Positions 1-8,296 of a stretch of 64,000 nucleotides of DNA are shown here, piece after piece; within the stretch, counting starts at the first letter, position 1, and the number at the start of each line of letters is the position of its first letter. Under the pieces are notes generated by a model. It did no database searches. It saw nothing but the letters and a program-made list of their open reading frames with translations, and was not told where the DNA came from. This stretch comes from Sphingomonas sp. R647 (lineage in GTDB: Bacteria; Pseudomonadota; Alphaproteobacteria; Sphingomonadales; Sphingomonadaceae): assembly GCF_020177055.1 (NCBI RefSeq), contig NZ_JAIQXT010000006.1, positions 124,001-188,000 on the forward strand. Reading direction: 5' to 3'. Made by a program: the position numbers and the translations under genes.

Positions 1-2
1 CG

Positions 3-1913
3 ATCTCGACCGACCTGACGGCGGACGGTTTCGCGCCCGATCGGACGGTATCCCAGCTGCGCGGTTTCCTCGCCTCCGCGCCGACCGTGCTTGGCGCATG
101 GTCGATCCTGGAGCCCGAATATAACCGCCCCGAACTGGCCGGCACCCCCGCCTATAACGTTGCGGGCGGCTTCGCGCCGTATCTGACCCGCGACAAGTCC
201 GGCAAGATCAACCCGCAGGATGCCAGCCCGCCCGAGGATTGGCAGAAGGATTATTATGCGCAGGGGCTCAAGCGCGGCGCCGGCCGGCTCAGCCTCCCCT
301 ACAGCTATCCGGTCGATGGCAAGCAGGTGCTGATGTTCAGCATCACCTTCCCGCTGCGCCGCGGTGATCAGGTGGTCGGCGTGTCGGGGTTCGACATCAG
401 CCTGGATGACCTGTCCGCTGGCCTGATGAAGCAGAAGCCGCTGGGATCGGGCCGCGTGCGCCTGATCGCGCAGGACGGCAACTGGATCGCGCATGAGAAT
501 GCAGAGATGCGGATGAAGCCCTATGACGAAGGTCAGAAGGAACTGATCGACGCGGTGATCAAGACGGGCACGCCCCAGCGCTTTGCCCATGTCGCCGCCG
601 ATGGCACGCAGTGGGCGCGGTTCGCGGTGCCGGTGACCGTCAGCGGGATCGCCGATCGCTGGGCCGTGATCGTCGATATTCCGCAGGCGGCGATTACCGC
701 ACCTGCCAATGCCCTGACCTGGATGCTGGTCGTCATCGCAATTCTGGTGGTGGCGGGCGCGCTCGGCGCGCTGTGGATGGCGTCGAAGCGCGTTGTCGGG
801 CTGCCGCTTGGTCGCCTGTCCGACACGGTCGACCGGCTGGCCAAGGGCGAAGATCTGGCCGTTGGCGAAACCGACCGCGCCGATGAGATCGGGACGCTGG
901 CCCGCGCGGCCGATGTCTTCCGCCTCGCCGCCGCCGAGCGCGAACGCGAGCAGGCGCGCAACGCGCAGGAGCAGCGCCAGGTCACCGCCGCGATCGGCAC
1001 CGGCCTTGCCGCGCTGCGCGAAGGCAAGCTGGTCGCGCGGATCGATGCCGACTTCCCGCCGGCCTATGCGCAGCTCAAGACCGATTTCAACGCCACCGCG
1101 ACCACGCTGCGCGACTTGATTGCCGCAGTGGTCGAACGGTCGGAGAGCATCCAGACCGGGTCGACCGAGATCGCACGCGCCGCGCAGGATCTGGCCAGCC
1201 GCAGCGAGAGCAGCGCGGCGAGCCTCGAGCAGACCTCTGCTGCATTGTCGCAGATCGACGAGCGGCTGCGCGCCAGCGCCGCCTCTGCCGACGAAACGCT
1301 GAGCTGTGCCAAGCGCGCCAACACCAGCGTTGCGGGTGGGCGCGAGGTTGCTTCGGGCGCGGTTACGGCGATGCGCCGCGTGTCGGAATGCGCCAAGGGC
1401 ATCGACGATGTGATCGAAGGGCTCGACAAGATCGCGTTCCAGACGCGCGTCCTCGCGATGAATGCGGCGGTTGAGGCCGGCCGTGCGGGCGAGGCGGGAC
1501 GTGGCTTCGCGGTGGTCGCCGACCTCGTCTCCGCGCTCGCGATGCGCGCCGAGGAAGAAGCCAAGCGCGCCCGCGACCAGCTGACCGTGACTCAGGAAGA
1601 GGTCGGCAATGCGGTCGGCGCGGTGGGCGATGTCGATGGGGCTTTGGTCCAGATCGCGGACATCTTTACCCAGGTCGATACGCTGGTTGGATCGCTGGTC
1701 GACGACAACCGCGTTCAGGCGATGTCGATCTCGGAAATCGTGATCGCCGTCAGCGGCATGGACAGCACGACCCAGCAGAATGCCGCGATGGTCGAGGAGA
1801 CCTCCGCCGCCGCGCAGCAGCTGCGCAACGAAGCGACCGACCTCGCCGGGCGCGCTGCGCAGTTCGACATCGACGGGACGCCACAACGCCGGAGCTATGC
1901 CGCGGCGGCGTAA
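3..1913 (+). CDS. Methyl-accepting chemotaxis protein, 5' end cut off by the window
   Basis: Transmembrane chemoreceptor that passes ligand state to CheA/CheW. The frame is open from base 3, so the start lies outside the window. The first ~235 visible residues are a periplasmic Cache-type sensor (VLGAWSILEPEY, later GVSGFDISLDD). A membrane segment follows (about bases 713-780, MLVVIAILVVAGALGALWM), then a HAMP linker and a long coiled-coil signalling domain. The signalling hairpin is recognisable (NAAVEAGRAGEAGRGFAVVA) but departs from the enteric consensus: QTR for QTN and VADLVS for a V-x-EVR pattern. No NWETF-like CheR tether is seen at the C-terminus (QRRSYAAAA). No che genes are nearby, so it looks like an orphan receptor. 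The family call is firm; the ligand is unknown. Confidence 0.93.
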   Translation: MSTDLTADGFAPDRTVSQLRGFLASAPTVLGAWSILEPEYNRPELAGTPAYNVAGGFAPYLTRDKSGKINPQDASPPEDWQKDYYAQGLKRGAGRLSLPYSYPVDGKQVLMFSITFPLRRGDQVVGVSGFDISLDDLSAGLMKQKPLGSGRVRLIAQDGNWIAHENAEMRMKPYDEGQKELIDAVIKTGTPQRFAHVAADGTQWARFAVPVTVSGIADRWAVIVDIPQAAITAPANALTWMLVVIAILVVAGALGALWMASKRVVGLPLGRLSDTVDRLAKGEDLAVGETDRADEIGTLARAADVFRLAAAEREREQARNAQEQRQVTAAIGTGLAALREGKLVARIDADFPPAYAQLKTDFNATATTLRDLIAAVVERSESIQTGSTEIARAAQDLASRSESSAASLEQTSAALSQIDERLRASAASADETLSCAKRANTSVAGGREVASGAVTAMRRVSECAKGIDDVIEGLDKIAFQTRVLAMNAAVEAGRAGEAGRGFAVVADLVSALAMRAEEEAKRARDQLTVTQEEVGNAVGAVGDVDGALVQIADIFTQVDTLVGSLVDDNRVQAMSISEIVIAVSGMDSTTQQNAAMVEETSAAAQQLRNEATDLAGRAAQFDIDGTPQRRSYAAAA

Positions 1914-2061
1914 GGCTGCGCGGTGGCCGAGGCCCGCCGTCGTCGACCGGTGGCGGGCACCGGCGCAATTACGCTTTTCGCCTTGTTAAGCGTCGGTTGA
2001 AGCTGCTCCTTAAGCAGCCTGACCATAATGGGTATCCGACTTGGCCGGGGGACCCAACGCG

Positions 2062-2778
2062 ATGAAGAGCTTGATCTTTGCTTCCACCGGCGCGCTCGCG
2101 CTTGCTGGCGGTTATTCGGCGATGGATCACACCCCGGTCTATGCAGTCGGGATCGACCAAGCCTATTCCCGGCTGCACGCCACGCGCTTTTCGGACGAAC
2201 TCGGCTCGGTCAGCATGCGCAAGTCGGCGGTCTCCGAATCGGTGACCGGCCAGTCCGGCCAGTCGCTGCGCTGGTCGTTGCGGATGGACGGGGTGTTGCT
2301 CGGGCAGATCGAGGCGCAGTTGAAGCCCAATGGCGCAAGCAGCACCAAGGTGGCGGTCGCGTTCAAGGCGTCGGAAACCGGACCGCTGCGCAAGCTTGCG
2401 CAATTCGTCCAGGACGACGGCCTGTTGAGCGCCGGCCTGCAGGCGATGCTCGATGAACGCGTCGCCGCCTCACTCGAAAAGCGGGAGTTCGACGGGCGCA
2501 AGGTCGAGCAGGCCTTTGCGCATTACGCCATGTTGCACCCGTGGGAGGTGACCAGCCTGCAAGTGAAGCTGCAGAACCTCCGCGCCGACCCAACGGCGGC
2601 AAAAGACCTGTTCGGTGAGGCCTCCGACGAAGCGCGCGCTCGAAACGAACTGGCGCGGGCCCGACCAGGGACGCCGACCGTCTCACCAGAAGACCATCTC
2701 CGCCAGCAGCAGCGCGAGGCCGAGCGGCGGATGCGTGAAGCCTCGGCGCCGGCGATCGATCTGGAAACCGACCGCTAA
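2062..2778 (+). CDS. Exported protein of unknown function
   Basis: I do not recognise this 238-residue protein. The ATG at 2062 is chosen over an upstream in-frame TTG at 2041 because a GGGGGA Shine-Dalgarno stretch lies about 10 bases before it. The N-terminus (MKSLIFASTGALALAGGYSA) is short, hydrophobic and signal-peptide-like, so export or membrane anchoring is likely. The middle looks alpha/beta. The C-terminal 40 residues are charged and Gln/Arg-rich (QQQREAERRMREA), predicted helical. It ends 4 bases from the convergent end of cobS. Sphingomonads carry many lineage-specific envelope proteins of this size; that is the only class I would suggest. Confidence 0.75.
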   Translation: MKSLIFASTGALALAGGYSAMDHTPVYAVGIDQAYSRLHATRFSDELGSVSMRKSAVSESVTGQSGQSLRWSLRMDGVLLGQIEAQLKPNGASSTKVAVAFKASETGPLRKLAQFVQDDGLLSAGLQAMLDERVAASLEKREFDGRKVEQAFAHYAMLHPWEVTSLQVKLQNLRADPTAAKDLFGEASDEARARNELARARPGTPTVSPEDHLRQQQREAERRMREASAPAIDLETDR

Positions 2779-2782
2779 CGCC

Positions 2783-3787
2783 TCATGCCTTGCTGACGAC
2801 GCTCTCGGGCAGGTCCTTGCCGAACACGCGCTGGTAATATTCCGCGACCAGCGACCGCTCCGCCTCGTCGCACTTGTTGAGGAAGCTCAGGCGGAAGGCG
2901 AAGCCGACGTCCTTGAAGATCTCGGCATTCTGCGCCCAGGTGATGACGGTGCGGGGCGACATCACGGTCGAGATATCGCCGTTGATGAACCCGCGACGGG
3001 TCAGCTCGGCGACGCGGACCATGTTCTCGACCAGCTCCTTGCCGCCCGGCTTGTCATAGTCGCCGCTCTTGGCCAGCACGATCTGTGCCTCGACCGCGGC
3101 GGGGAGGTAGTTCAGCGTGACGACGATGTTCCAGCGGTCCATCTGGCCCTGGTTGATCTGCTGCGTCCCATGATACAGCCCGCTGGTGTCGCCAAGGCCG
3201 ACCGTGTTGGCGGTGGCGAACAGGCGGAACCACGGGCTCGGCCGGATCACGCGATTCTGGTCGAGCAGGGTCAGCTTGCCCTCGGTCTCCAGCACGCGCT
3301 GAATCACGAACATCACGTCGGGGCGACCGGCATCATATTCGTCGAACACGAGCGCGGTCGGCGTCTGCAGCGCCCAGGGCAGCAGGCCTTCGCGGAATTC
3401 GGTGACCTGCACGCCATCCTTCAGCACGATCGCATCGCGGCCGATCAGGTCGATGCGGCTGATATGCGCGTCGAGGTTGATGCGGATGCACGGCCAGTTG
3501 AGGCGCGCGGCGACCTGTTCGATGTGCGACGACTTGCCGGTGCCGTGAAAGCCCTGAATCATCACGCGGCGATTGTGCGCAAAGCCCGCGAGGATCGCGA
3601 GCGTCGTGTCGGCATCGAACACATAGGCCGGGTCGAGATCGGGAACGCGCTCGTCCGCCACGCTGAACGCCGGCACTTCCATGTCGATGTCGATGCCGAA
3701 CAGGTCGCGGACGCTGACGGTCTTGTCGGGCGCCTGCAGGATCGTCGTCTCGCGGCTGTCGGGCTGGGTGTTCGGGATGCTGGTCAT
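2783..3787 (-). CDS. cobS: Cobaltochelatase AAA+ subunit CobS
   Basis: MoxR/CobS-type AAA+ ATPase of 334 residues. In aerobic B12 synthesis CobS and CobT form the ATPase chaperone that drives CobN to insert cobalt into hydrogenobyrinate a,c-diamide. Seen here: an N-terminal leader with [16 protein letters not shown], Walker A GFHGTGKS at residues ~79-86, Walker B-like [13 protein letters not shown], and a sensor region [11 protein letters not shown], all typical of CobS. Start is ATG at 3787. No cobT follows: the next gene is convergent and unrelated. The J-domain/bolA pair, often next to cobS in alphaproteobacteria, lies about 6 kb upstream beyond the HxlR operon. CobN must be elsewhere. Without CobT nearby, another chelatase-like role is possible. 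Confidence 0.9.
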   Translation of the reverse strand: MTSIPNTQPDSRETTILQAPDKTVSVRDLFGIDIDMEVPAFSVADERVPDLDPAYVFDADTTLAILAGFAHNRRVMIQGFHGTGKSSHIEQVAARLNWPCIRINLDAHISRIDLIGRDAIVLKDGVQVTEFREGLLPWALQTPTALVFDEYDAGRPDVMFVIQRVLETEGKLTLLDQNRVIRPSPWFRLFATANTVGLGDTSGLYHGTQQINQGQMDRWNIVVTLNYLPAAVEAQIVLAKSGDYDKPGGKELVENMVRVAELTRRGFINGDISTVMSPRTVITWAQNAEIFKDVGFAFRLSFLNKCDEAERSLVAEYYQRVFGKDLPESVVSKA

Positions 3788-3926
3788 GGGGGCTTTCGGA
3801 CTCGGTACGGGTCTTTTGCGGTGCGGTATCGGCTAGCGTGCCACTCCGCAAGCGCGGGAGCGGCTCGGTGCCACAATCCTCCGCTGTCGGCCACACGCCC
3901 CAAAGGTCAGTCGCTGGACCAAACGG

Positions 3927-4595
3927 CTACGTCTCGGTCCACTTGGTCGGCAGGGGAAAGCGCGTCACGAACGCTTCGGCGAGCGCGTGGTCGCCCTCGA
4001 TCCGCAGCACGCCCGCCGCCTCAAGCTCCGCCAGCGCGCCGCCATAGACGGCGCCCGCGATCGCGGTCGGCGGGCCGTTGAAGATGACGTCGGCGCCCGC
4101 CGGATCGCCGCGCTTCAGCGCGATGCCGTCGCGATTGTAGCGCCCGACAAAGGCATCATCCCCCATGCGAAACCCGATGACGAAATCGAGATCGCCGGTA
4201 AGCCCCGGATTGTGCATCGTCCGCAGCGACATCATTGCCGACGCCGCCGACAGGTGCAGCGTCGGATCATGTTCGGGCGACCGCACCGCCCAGGCGCCGA
4301 GCAGCTGGATCGGCTTTTCCGCCTCATAGCCCCACGGGGTCAGCGCATAGACCTGAGCGTTCGCCGGCGGGGGCAGTTTTTCGCGTGTCAGGATGCCGGA
4401 CTCCTCCAGCCCCTCGAGCCGCTGGGTCAGCACATTGGCTGACAGGCCGGGCAGTGCCGCCTTGATCTCACTGAACCGGCGCGGGCCGAACATCAGCTCG
4501 CGCACGATCATCAGCGACCAGCGCTCGCCCACCAGCTCCAGCGCCATCGCCGTCCCGCAGGCATCGTCATACCAGCGCCGCCGTTCCTTTTTCAC
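3927..4595 (-). CDS. HxlR-family transcriptional regulator with C-terminal sterol-carrier-like domain
   Basis: Winged-helix DNA-binding protein of 222 residues. Residues ~10-100 carry the HxlR signature: CGTAMALELVGERWSLMIV, then a recognition region (RRFSEIKAALPGLSANVL). The Cys in that first motif aligns with the N-terminal Cys that senses electrophiles in HxlR members such as YodB and HypR; sensing by this protein is inference. Residues ~115-222 resemble the SCP2-like domain found fused to some HxlR proteins and may bind a hydrophobic ligand. The start is GTG at 4595 with no obvious Shine-Dalgarno. It is divergent from the VOC/GST operon starting at 4732; the gap holds a tandem repeat likely to be its operator, so it probably controls both itself and that operon. 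Confidence 0.9.
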   Translation of the reverse strand: MKKERRRWYDDACGTAMALELVGERWSLMIVRELMFGPRRFSEIKAALPGLSANVLTQRLEGLEESGILTREKLPPPANAQVYALTPWGYEAEKPIQLLGAWAVRSPEHDPTLHLSAASAMMSLRTMHNPGLTGDLDFVIGFRMGDDAFVGRYNRDGIALKRGDPAGADVIFNGPPTAIAGAVYGGALAELEAAGVLRIEGDHALAEAFVTRFPLPTKWTET

Positions 4596-4620
4596 GCCGA
4601 TCGCACCGCGTCGCTGGTAT

Positions 4621-4659
4621 TAGTCACTTTTTCTAACTTCATAGTTGCTTTTAATAACT
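4621..4659. promoter_or_regulatory. Tandem 18-bp direct repeat, probable HxlR operator
   Basis: Two 18-base copies, TAGTCACTTTTTCTAACT (4621-4638) and TAGTTGCTTTTAATAACT (4642-4659), match at 14 of 18 positions and start 21 bp apart, about two helical turns. Each copy has imperfect dyad ends (AGT...ACT), as expected for a dimeric winged-helix protein. The region is strikingly AT-rich for this genome and lies between the divergent HxlR gene and its neighbour operon. Regulation of both genes from here is inference. Confidence 0.6.
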
Positions 4660-4731
4660 CTCGAGGGCATCAAACTCAAGCAGGTGATTCGGAACCGCAG
4701 CGTTTCCGGAATGCACGTCAGGAGAAGCGTG

Positions 4732-5175
4732 ATGCCAAGGATGATCTTCGTAAATCTGCCGGTGAAGGATGTGGCGGCATCGACCGCATTCTACGAAGCG
4801 ATCGGCTTCACCAAGGATGCGCGCTTCAGCAACGAAGTGGCGAGCGCGATGATGTGGTCGGACACGATCACGCTGATGATCCTGGGCCATGAGTTCTACG
4901 CGACCTTCATCCCGCACAAGACAATCGCCGATTCCACGAAGGTGAGCGAGGTGCTGCTGTGCCTGTCGTTCGACAGCCGCGCGGATGTCGATGCGATTAC
5001 GGAAAGGGCGGGCGCGGCGGGCGGCAAGGCCGATGTCCGGCCGCTGCAGGATATGGGCTTCATGTACGGCCGCAGCTTCGAGGATCCCGACGGCCATCTC
5101 TTCGAACCGATGTTCATGGACATGGAGGCGGCGATGGCCGCCTTCCCCGAAGGTCCGGCGCACGAACCGGCCTGA
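4732..5175 (+). CDS. VOC-family (glyoxalase/bleomycin-resistance fold) protein, single domain
   Basis: Single VOC module pair of 147 residues (MPRMIFVNLPVKDVAAS start; FEDPDGHLFEPMFMD end), similar to the lactoylglutathione-lyase-like group. VOC proteins are metal-dependent lyases, dioxygenases or isomerases, or drug binders; the substrate here is unknown. The ATG at 4732 is preferred over 4711 because AGGAG lies 7 bases before it. The C-terminal Glu in the PDGHLFE region fits a metal ligand. It is the first gene of an eight-gene same-strand operon (to 9633) under the divergent HxlR regulator. Confidence 0.9.
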   Translation: MPRMIFVNLPVKDVAASTAFYEAIGFTKDARFSNEVASAMMWSDTITLMILGHEFYATFIPHKTIADSTKVSEVLLCLSFDSRADVDAITERAGAAGGKADVRPLQDMGFMYGRSFEDPDGHLFEPMFMDMEAAMAAFPEGPAHEPA

Positions 5176-5198
5176 ACCGCGGCCACAGGAGAGATGCC

Positions 5199-5684
5199 AT
5201 GACCCGCATGACCACCTGCATCTGGAGCAACCACACCGCCGAGGAACAGGCGGCGTTCTACACGTCGCTGATCCCCGACAGCCGCATCGTCCGGATCGAA
5301 CGCACGCCGATCGACACGCCGAGCCAGAAGGCGGGCGAGGTGATCATCGCCGAGATCGAGCTGGCCGGGCACCGCTATCTGCTGCTCAACGGCGGCCCGA
5401 TGTTTCAGCATAGCGAGGCGATGAGCTTCATCATCCACACGCCCGATCAGGCCGAGACCGACCGGCTATGGGCCGCGCTCATCGCCGATGGCGGGGCAGA
5501 GAGCCAGTGCGGCTGGTGCAAGGACAAATGGGGCGTCAGCTGGCAAGTCACGCCCGACCGGCTGATGCAGCTCGTCTGGGACAATCCCGACAAGGCCGCG
5601 GCGCAGCGCGCGATGCAGGCGATGATGCCGATGCGCAAGATCGACATCGCCACGATCGAAGCCGCCGCCGCTGGCGTTACCTGA
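5199..5684 (+). CDS. PhnB-like VOC protein
   Basis: 161-residue protein of the PhnB/3-demethylubiquinone-methyltransferase-like VOC subgroup, which despite its name has no SAM domain. Diagnostic features: the N-terminus (TTCIWSNHTAEEQAAFY), LLNGGPMFQHSEAMSF, and the cluster GWCKDKWGVSWQVTP near residue 115. AGGAGA precedes the ATG. It lies 23 bases after the previous VOC gene, so the two are almost surely co-transcribed. The substrate is unknown. Members of this group are often found beside regulators that respond to toxic small molecules. Confidence 0.9.
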   Translation: MTRMTTCIWSNHTAEEQAAFYTSLIPDSRIVRIERTPIDTPSQKAGEVIIAEIELAGHRYLLLNGGPMFQHSEAMSFIIHTPDQAETDRLWAALIADGGAESQCGWCKDKWGVSWQVTPDRLMQLVWDNPDKAAAQRAMQAMMPMRKIDIATIEAAAAGVT

Positions 5685-5697
5685 CCGGAGACCGCTT

Positions 5698-5928
5698 ATG
5701 TCATTCCTGGCCTATCTCAACACCATCCAGCAAAAGACCGGCAAGACCCCGGACGACTTGCGCGCGCTGGGCCGCGAACGCGGCTGGACGCAGGGCGACA
5801 CGCTCGCGCCCGGCGTCAAGCCGATGGCGATCGTCGCGACGTTGAAGGACGAACTGGGCCTTGGCCACGGCCACGCGATGGCGGTGGTCGCGCTGCTCAA
5901 GGGACACAAGAAGGAAGGCGACGCCTGA
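5698..5928 (+). CDS. Small DUF4287-type protein
   Basis: 76-residue soluble protein matching the DUF4287 pattern: FLAYLNTIQQKTGKTPDDLR at the start, then helical GHGHAMAVVALLKGHKK. Function is unknown. The family is small and often occurs in the same operons as VOC, DUF1428 and GST genes, as here. It starts 13 bases after the PhnB-like gene, with a GGAG motif upstream. The short length is normal for the family, so it is not a fragment. Confidence 0.85.
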   Translation: MSFLAYLNTIQQKTGKTPDDLRALGRERGWTQGDTLAPGVKPMAIVATLKDELGLGHGHAMAVVALLKGHKKEGDA

Positions 5929-5952
5929 CCCGCGCGCGACAGGAGACATACC

Positions 5953-6603
5953 ATGACCGTCGAGATTACCGGGTTCGACTGGGTGCCCGATTTCGCCAAG
6001 GGCTTTGTCCGCGACCTGCGCCCGCGCTGGGCGTGCGAGGAGATCGGCCTCGCCTACGACATGCGGCTGATGGACCCGCGCAACCGGCCGGCCGCCTATT
6101 TCGCGGAGCAGCCCTGGGGGCAGGTTCCCGCACTGATCGATGGCGACATCCATCTGTTCGAAAGCGGCGCGATCCTGCTGCATCTGGGCGAGCGCGACGC
6201 GCGGCTGCTGCCGACCGACCGTCAGGCGCGCGCCGATGCGATCAGCTGGCTGTTCGCCGCCTATAACAGCGTCGAGCCGATGCTGTTCGAACTCGGCAAT
6301 GTCGAGATTTTCGCGGCGGGCGAACCATGGGCGGAGCTGCGCAAGCCCTCGCTGGTCGCGGCGATCGGGCAAAAGCTCGACCGGCTCGCCGCCGCGATGG
6401 GGGATCGTGAGTGGCTGGCGGGACAATTCAGCATCGCCGACATCGCAATGGCGACGGTGCTGCGTCAGGCGGAGGGCAGCGGGCTGATTGCCGACCGCCC
6501 CGTGCTGCGCGCCTATCTCGAGCGCGCCATCACCCGCCCCGCCTTCAAGGCCGCGCTCGCGGCACAACTCGCCGATTTCAAACCCGAACACGCCCCCGCG
6601 TGA
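5953..6603 (+). CDS. Glutathione S-transferase family protein (first of two)
   Basis: 216 residues in the GST layout: a thioredoxin-like N-terminal domain with the cis-Pro motif GQVPALIDGD and the glutathione-binding turn ESGAI, then an all-helical C-terminal domain containing the conserved WLAGQFSIADIAM, where Asp caps the folding helix. The N-terminal catalytic Ser/Tyr/Cys is not obvious (GFDWVPDFAKG), so it could be a binding or atypical GST. AGGAG precedes the ATG. It lies in the HxlR-linked operon, consistent with conjugation or reduction of electrophiles. Confidence 0.88.
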   Translation: MTVEITGFDWVPDFAKGFVRDLRPRWACEEIGLAYDMRLMDPRNRPAAYFAEQPWGQVPALIDGDIHLFESGAILLHLGERDARLLPTDRQARADAISWLFAAYNSVEPMLFELGNVEIFAAGEPWAELRKPSLVAAIGQKLDRLAAAMGDREWLAGQFSIADIAMATVLRQAEGSGLIADRPVLRAYLERAITRPAFKAALAAQLADFKPEHAPA

Positions 6604-6614
6604 GGAGAGATGCC

Positions 6615-7340
6615 ATGACCTATGTCGAAGGGTTCCTGACCCCCGTCCCGACCGCCAACAAGGCGGAGTATATCAAGCACGCCCATAGCGCGATCGACCT
6701 GTTCAAGGGGCTCGGCGCGACGCGTTTCGTCGAGGCGTGGGGCGATGATGTGCCCGATGGCAAGGTCAACGACCTGAAGCAATCGGTGGCGCTGAAGGAC
6801 GACGAGACGGTGTTGTTCAGCTGGCTCGAATATCCCGACAAGGCGACGCGCGACGCCGCCAATGAGAAGATGATGAGCGACCCGAACGCGCTTGAGGGCA
6901 TGAAGGACATGCCGTTCGACGGCAGCCGCATGATCTTTGCCGGGTTTGATGCGCTGGTCGAGGCAGGGGACCCCAGCCGGACCGGCTATATCGACGGCTA
7001 TGTCCTCCCCGTCCCTGCGGCGAACAAGGAGGCGTATCGCGAACTCGCCCAACGCATGCTGCCGCTGTTCCAGGAATTCGGCGCGCTGCGCGTGGTCGAG
7101 GCGTGGAGCGCGGAGACGCCCGACGGTGAGGTTACCGACTATAACCGCGCGACCCACAAGAAGGATGACGAAGCGGTCGTCTACAGCTGGATCGAATGGC
7201 CCGACAAGGCGACCCGCGACGCCGGCTGGGCGAAGATGATGGAAGACGAGCGGATGAAGCCCCCGACCGAACCGCCGTTCGACGGCCAGCGGATGATGTG
7301 GGGCGGCTTCGCGCCGATCCTGGATACGGCGCGAAGCTAA
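6615..7340 (+). CDS. Tandem DUF1428 protein
   Basis: 241-residue protein made of two DUF1428 units in a row. Residues ~1-117 (TYVEGFLTPVPTANKAEY ... FDGSRMIFAGFDAL) and ~122-241 (GYIDGYVLPVPAANKEAY ... FDGQRMMWGGFAPIL) align end to end, including VVEAW and YPDKATRDA/WPDKATRDA. DUF1428 proteins (YbaA-like, dimeric ferredoxin-like fold) are normally single units of about 117 residues, so this is an internal duplication and fusion that probably forms the dimer in one chain. Biochemical function is unknown. The ATG at 6615 has GGAGAG upstream. Confidence 0.9.
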   Translation: MTYVEGFLTPVPTANKAEYIKHAHSAIDLFKGLGATRFVEAWGDDVPDGKVNDLKQSVALKDDETVLFSWLEYPDKATRDAANEKMMSDPNALEGMKDMPFDGSRMIFAGFDALVEAGDPSRTGYIDGYVLPVPAANKEAYRELAQRMLPLFQEFGALRVVEAWSAETPDGEVTDYNRATHKKDDEAVVYSWIEWPDKATRDAGWAKMMEDERMKPPTEPPFDGQRMMWGGFAPILDTARS

Positions 7341-7361
7341 AACGCCAACCCTGCCTTCCTT

Positions 7362-7469
7362 CGTCACCCCGGCCCCCGTGCCGGGGTCCACCGGGAGGCA
7401 AGCGCGAAGCTCGAGCCTTTAACGCTGCGCGTCGGGCACAGTGGACCCCGGCACAAGGCCGGGGTGACG
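7362..7469. repeat. Palindromic intergenic repeat, CCCCGGC family
   Basis: Inverted arms at 7362-7391 and 7441-7469 match except for a 3-versus-2-base centre (CGTCACCCCGGCC, then GTGCCGGGGTCCAC). Each arm also folds on itself. The arms bracket ~49 bp with no gene. Such REP/MITE-like elements are common between genes in sphingomonads. It lies inside the HxlR-linked operon between the DUF1428 and VOC genes, so it could modulate read-through or mRNA stability. Confidence 0.8.
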
Positions 7470-7504
7470 GTTTCCTTTTCGAACGCGATCGAAGGAGCAT
7501 GCAT

Positions 7505-8296
7505 ATGACCAACCCGCATGGCAGCTGGATCTGGTACGAACTGATGACCCCCGACGCGCAGGCATCCCGCGCATTCTACGAAGGTGTGGTCGGCTGGCGG
7601 ATCGACGCCGACTCCTATGCCCCGGGCGGCGCGGAATACCGCATTCTCCATGCGGCGGACGGCGATGTCGGGGGCATGCTGACGCTCGGCCCGGACATGA
7701 TCGCGGGCGGCGCGAAGGCCGGCTGGCTTGGCTATGTCGGGGTCGATGATGTCGACGCCAGCGTGGAACGGCTCAAGGCGGCGGGCGGGTCGGTGCATGT
7801 GCCGCCGACCGACATTCCCGGCGTCGGCCGCTTCGCAATGGTCGCCGATCCGCAGGGCGTCATCTTTTACGTGATGCGCGGCGCCAGCCCGGAGAGCAGC
7901 ACCGCCTATGCCCGCTTTGGCGAGGGCCATGTCAGCTGGAACGAGCTGCAGACCAGCGACGCCGAGGCGGGCTTTTCGTTCTACTCCGCCGTGTTTGGCT
8001 GGGAAAAGGCCGGGGCCATGCCGATGCCATGGGGCGAGTACAGCTTCCTGCGCTGCAAGGATGCCGGCGACGATATGGACGTCGTATGGGGCGCGATGAT
8101 GCCGCGGGAACTGGCCGAGCATCCGGTCGGCTGGACCTATTATTTCCGCGTGCCCGACATCGAAGCGGCGCATGCCAAAGTGGAGGAACTGGGCGGCACC
8201 CCGCACAGCGATCCGATGGAGGTGCCCGGCGGCGACCGCGTGTTCCACGCGACCGATCCGCAGGGTGCAATGTTCGGACTAGTCGCACCGAAATGA
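7505..8296 (+). CDS. Two-domain VOC-family protein
   Basis: 263 residues holding two VOC units: ~6-125 (SWIWYELMTPDAQASRAFYE ... DPQGVIFYVMRG) and ~138-262 (SWNELQTSDAEAGFSFYS ... DPQGAMFGLVAPK). This matches the CFP-30-like group of double VOC proteins. GGAG at 7494-7497 sits 7 bases from the ATG at 7505 but only 1 base from the ATG at 7499, which decides the start. It overlaps the next GST gene by 4 bases (ATGA), so translation is probably coupled. The substrate is unknown. Confidence 0.9.
   Translation: MTNPHGSWIWYELMTPDAQASRAFYEGVVGWRIDADSYAPGGAEYRILHAADGDVGGMLTLGPDMIAGGAKAGWLGYVGVDDVDASVERLKAAGGSVHVPPTDIPGVGRFAMVADPQGVIFYVMRGASPESSTAYARFGEGHVSWNELQTSDAEAGFSFYSAVFGWEKAGAMPMPWGEYSFLRCKDAGDDMDVVWGAMMPRELAEHPVGWTYYFRVPDIEAAHAKVEELGGTPHSDPMEVPGGDRVFHATDPQGAMFGLVAPK

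Noticed and set aside
3788..3926. Possible cobalamin riboswitch upstream of cobS
   Set aside because: Only 139 bases, and I could not find the conserved B12-box pattern.
2615..4081. Long plus-strand open frame opposite cobS
   Set aside because: It is the antisense shadow of cobS in high-GC DNA; its protein is Asp/Arg/His-rich with no recognisable motif, while cobS has clear AAA+ motifs.
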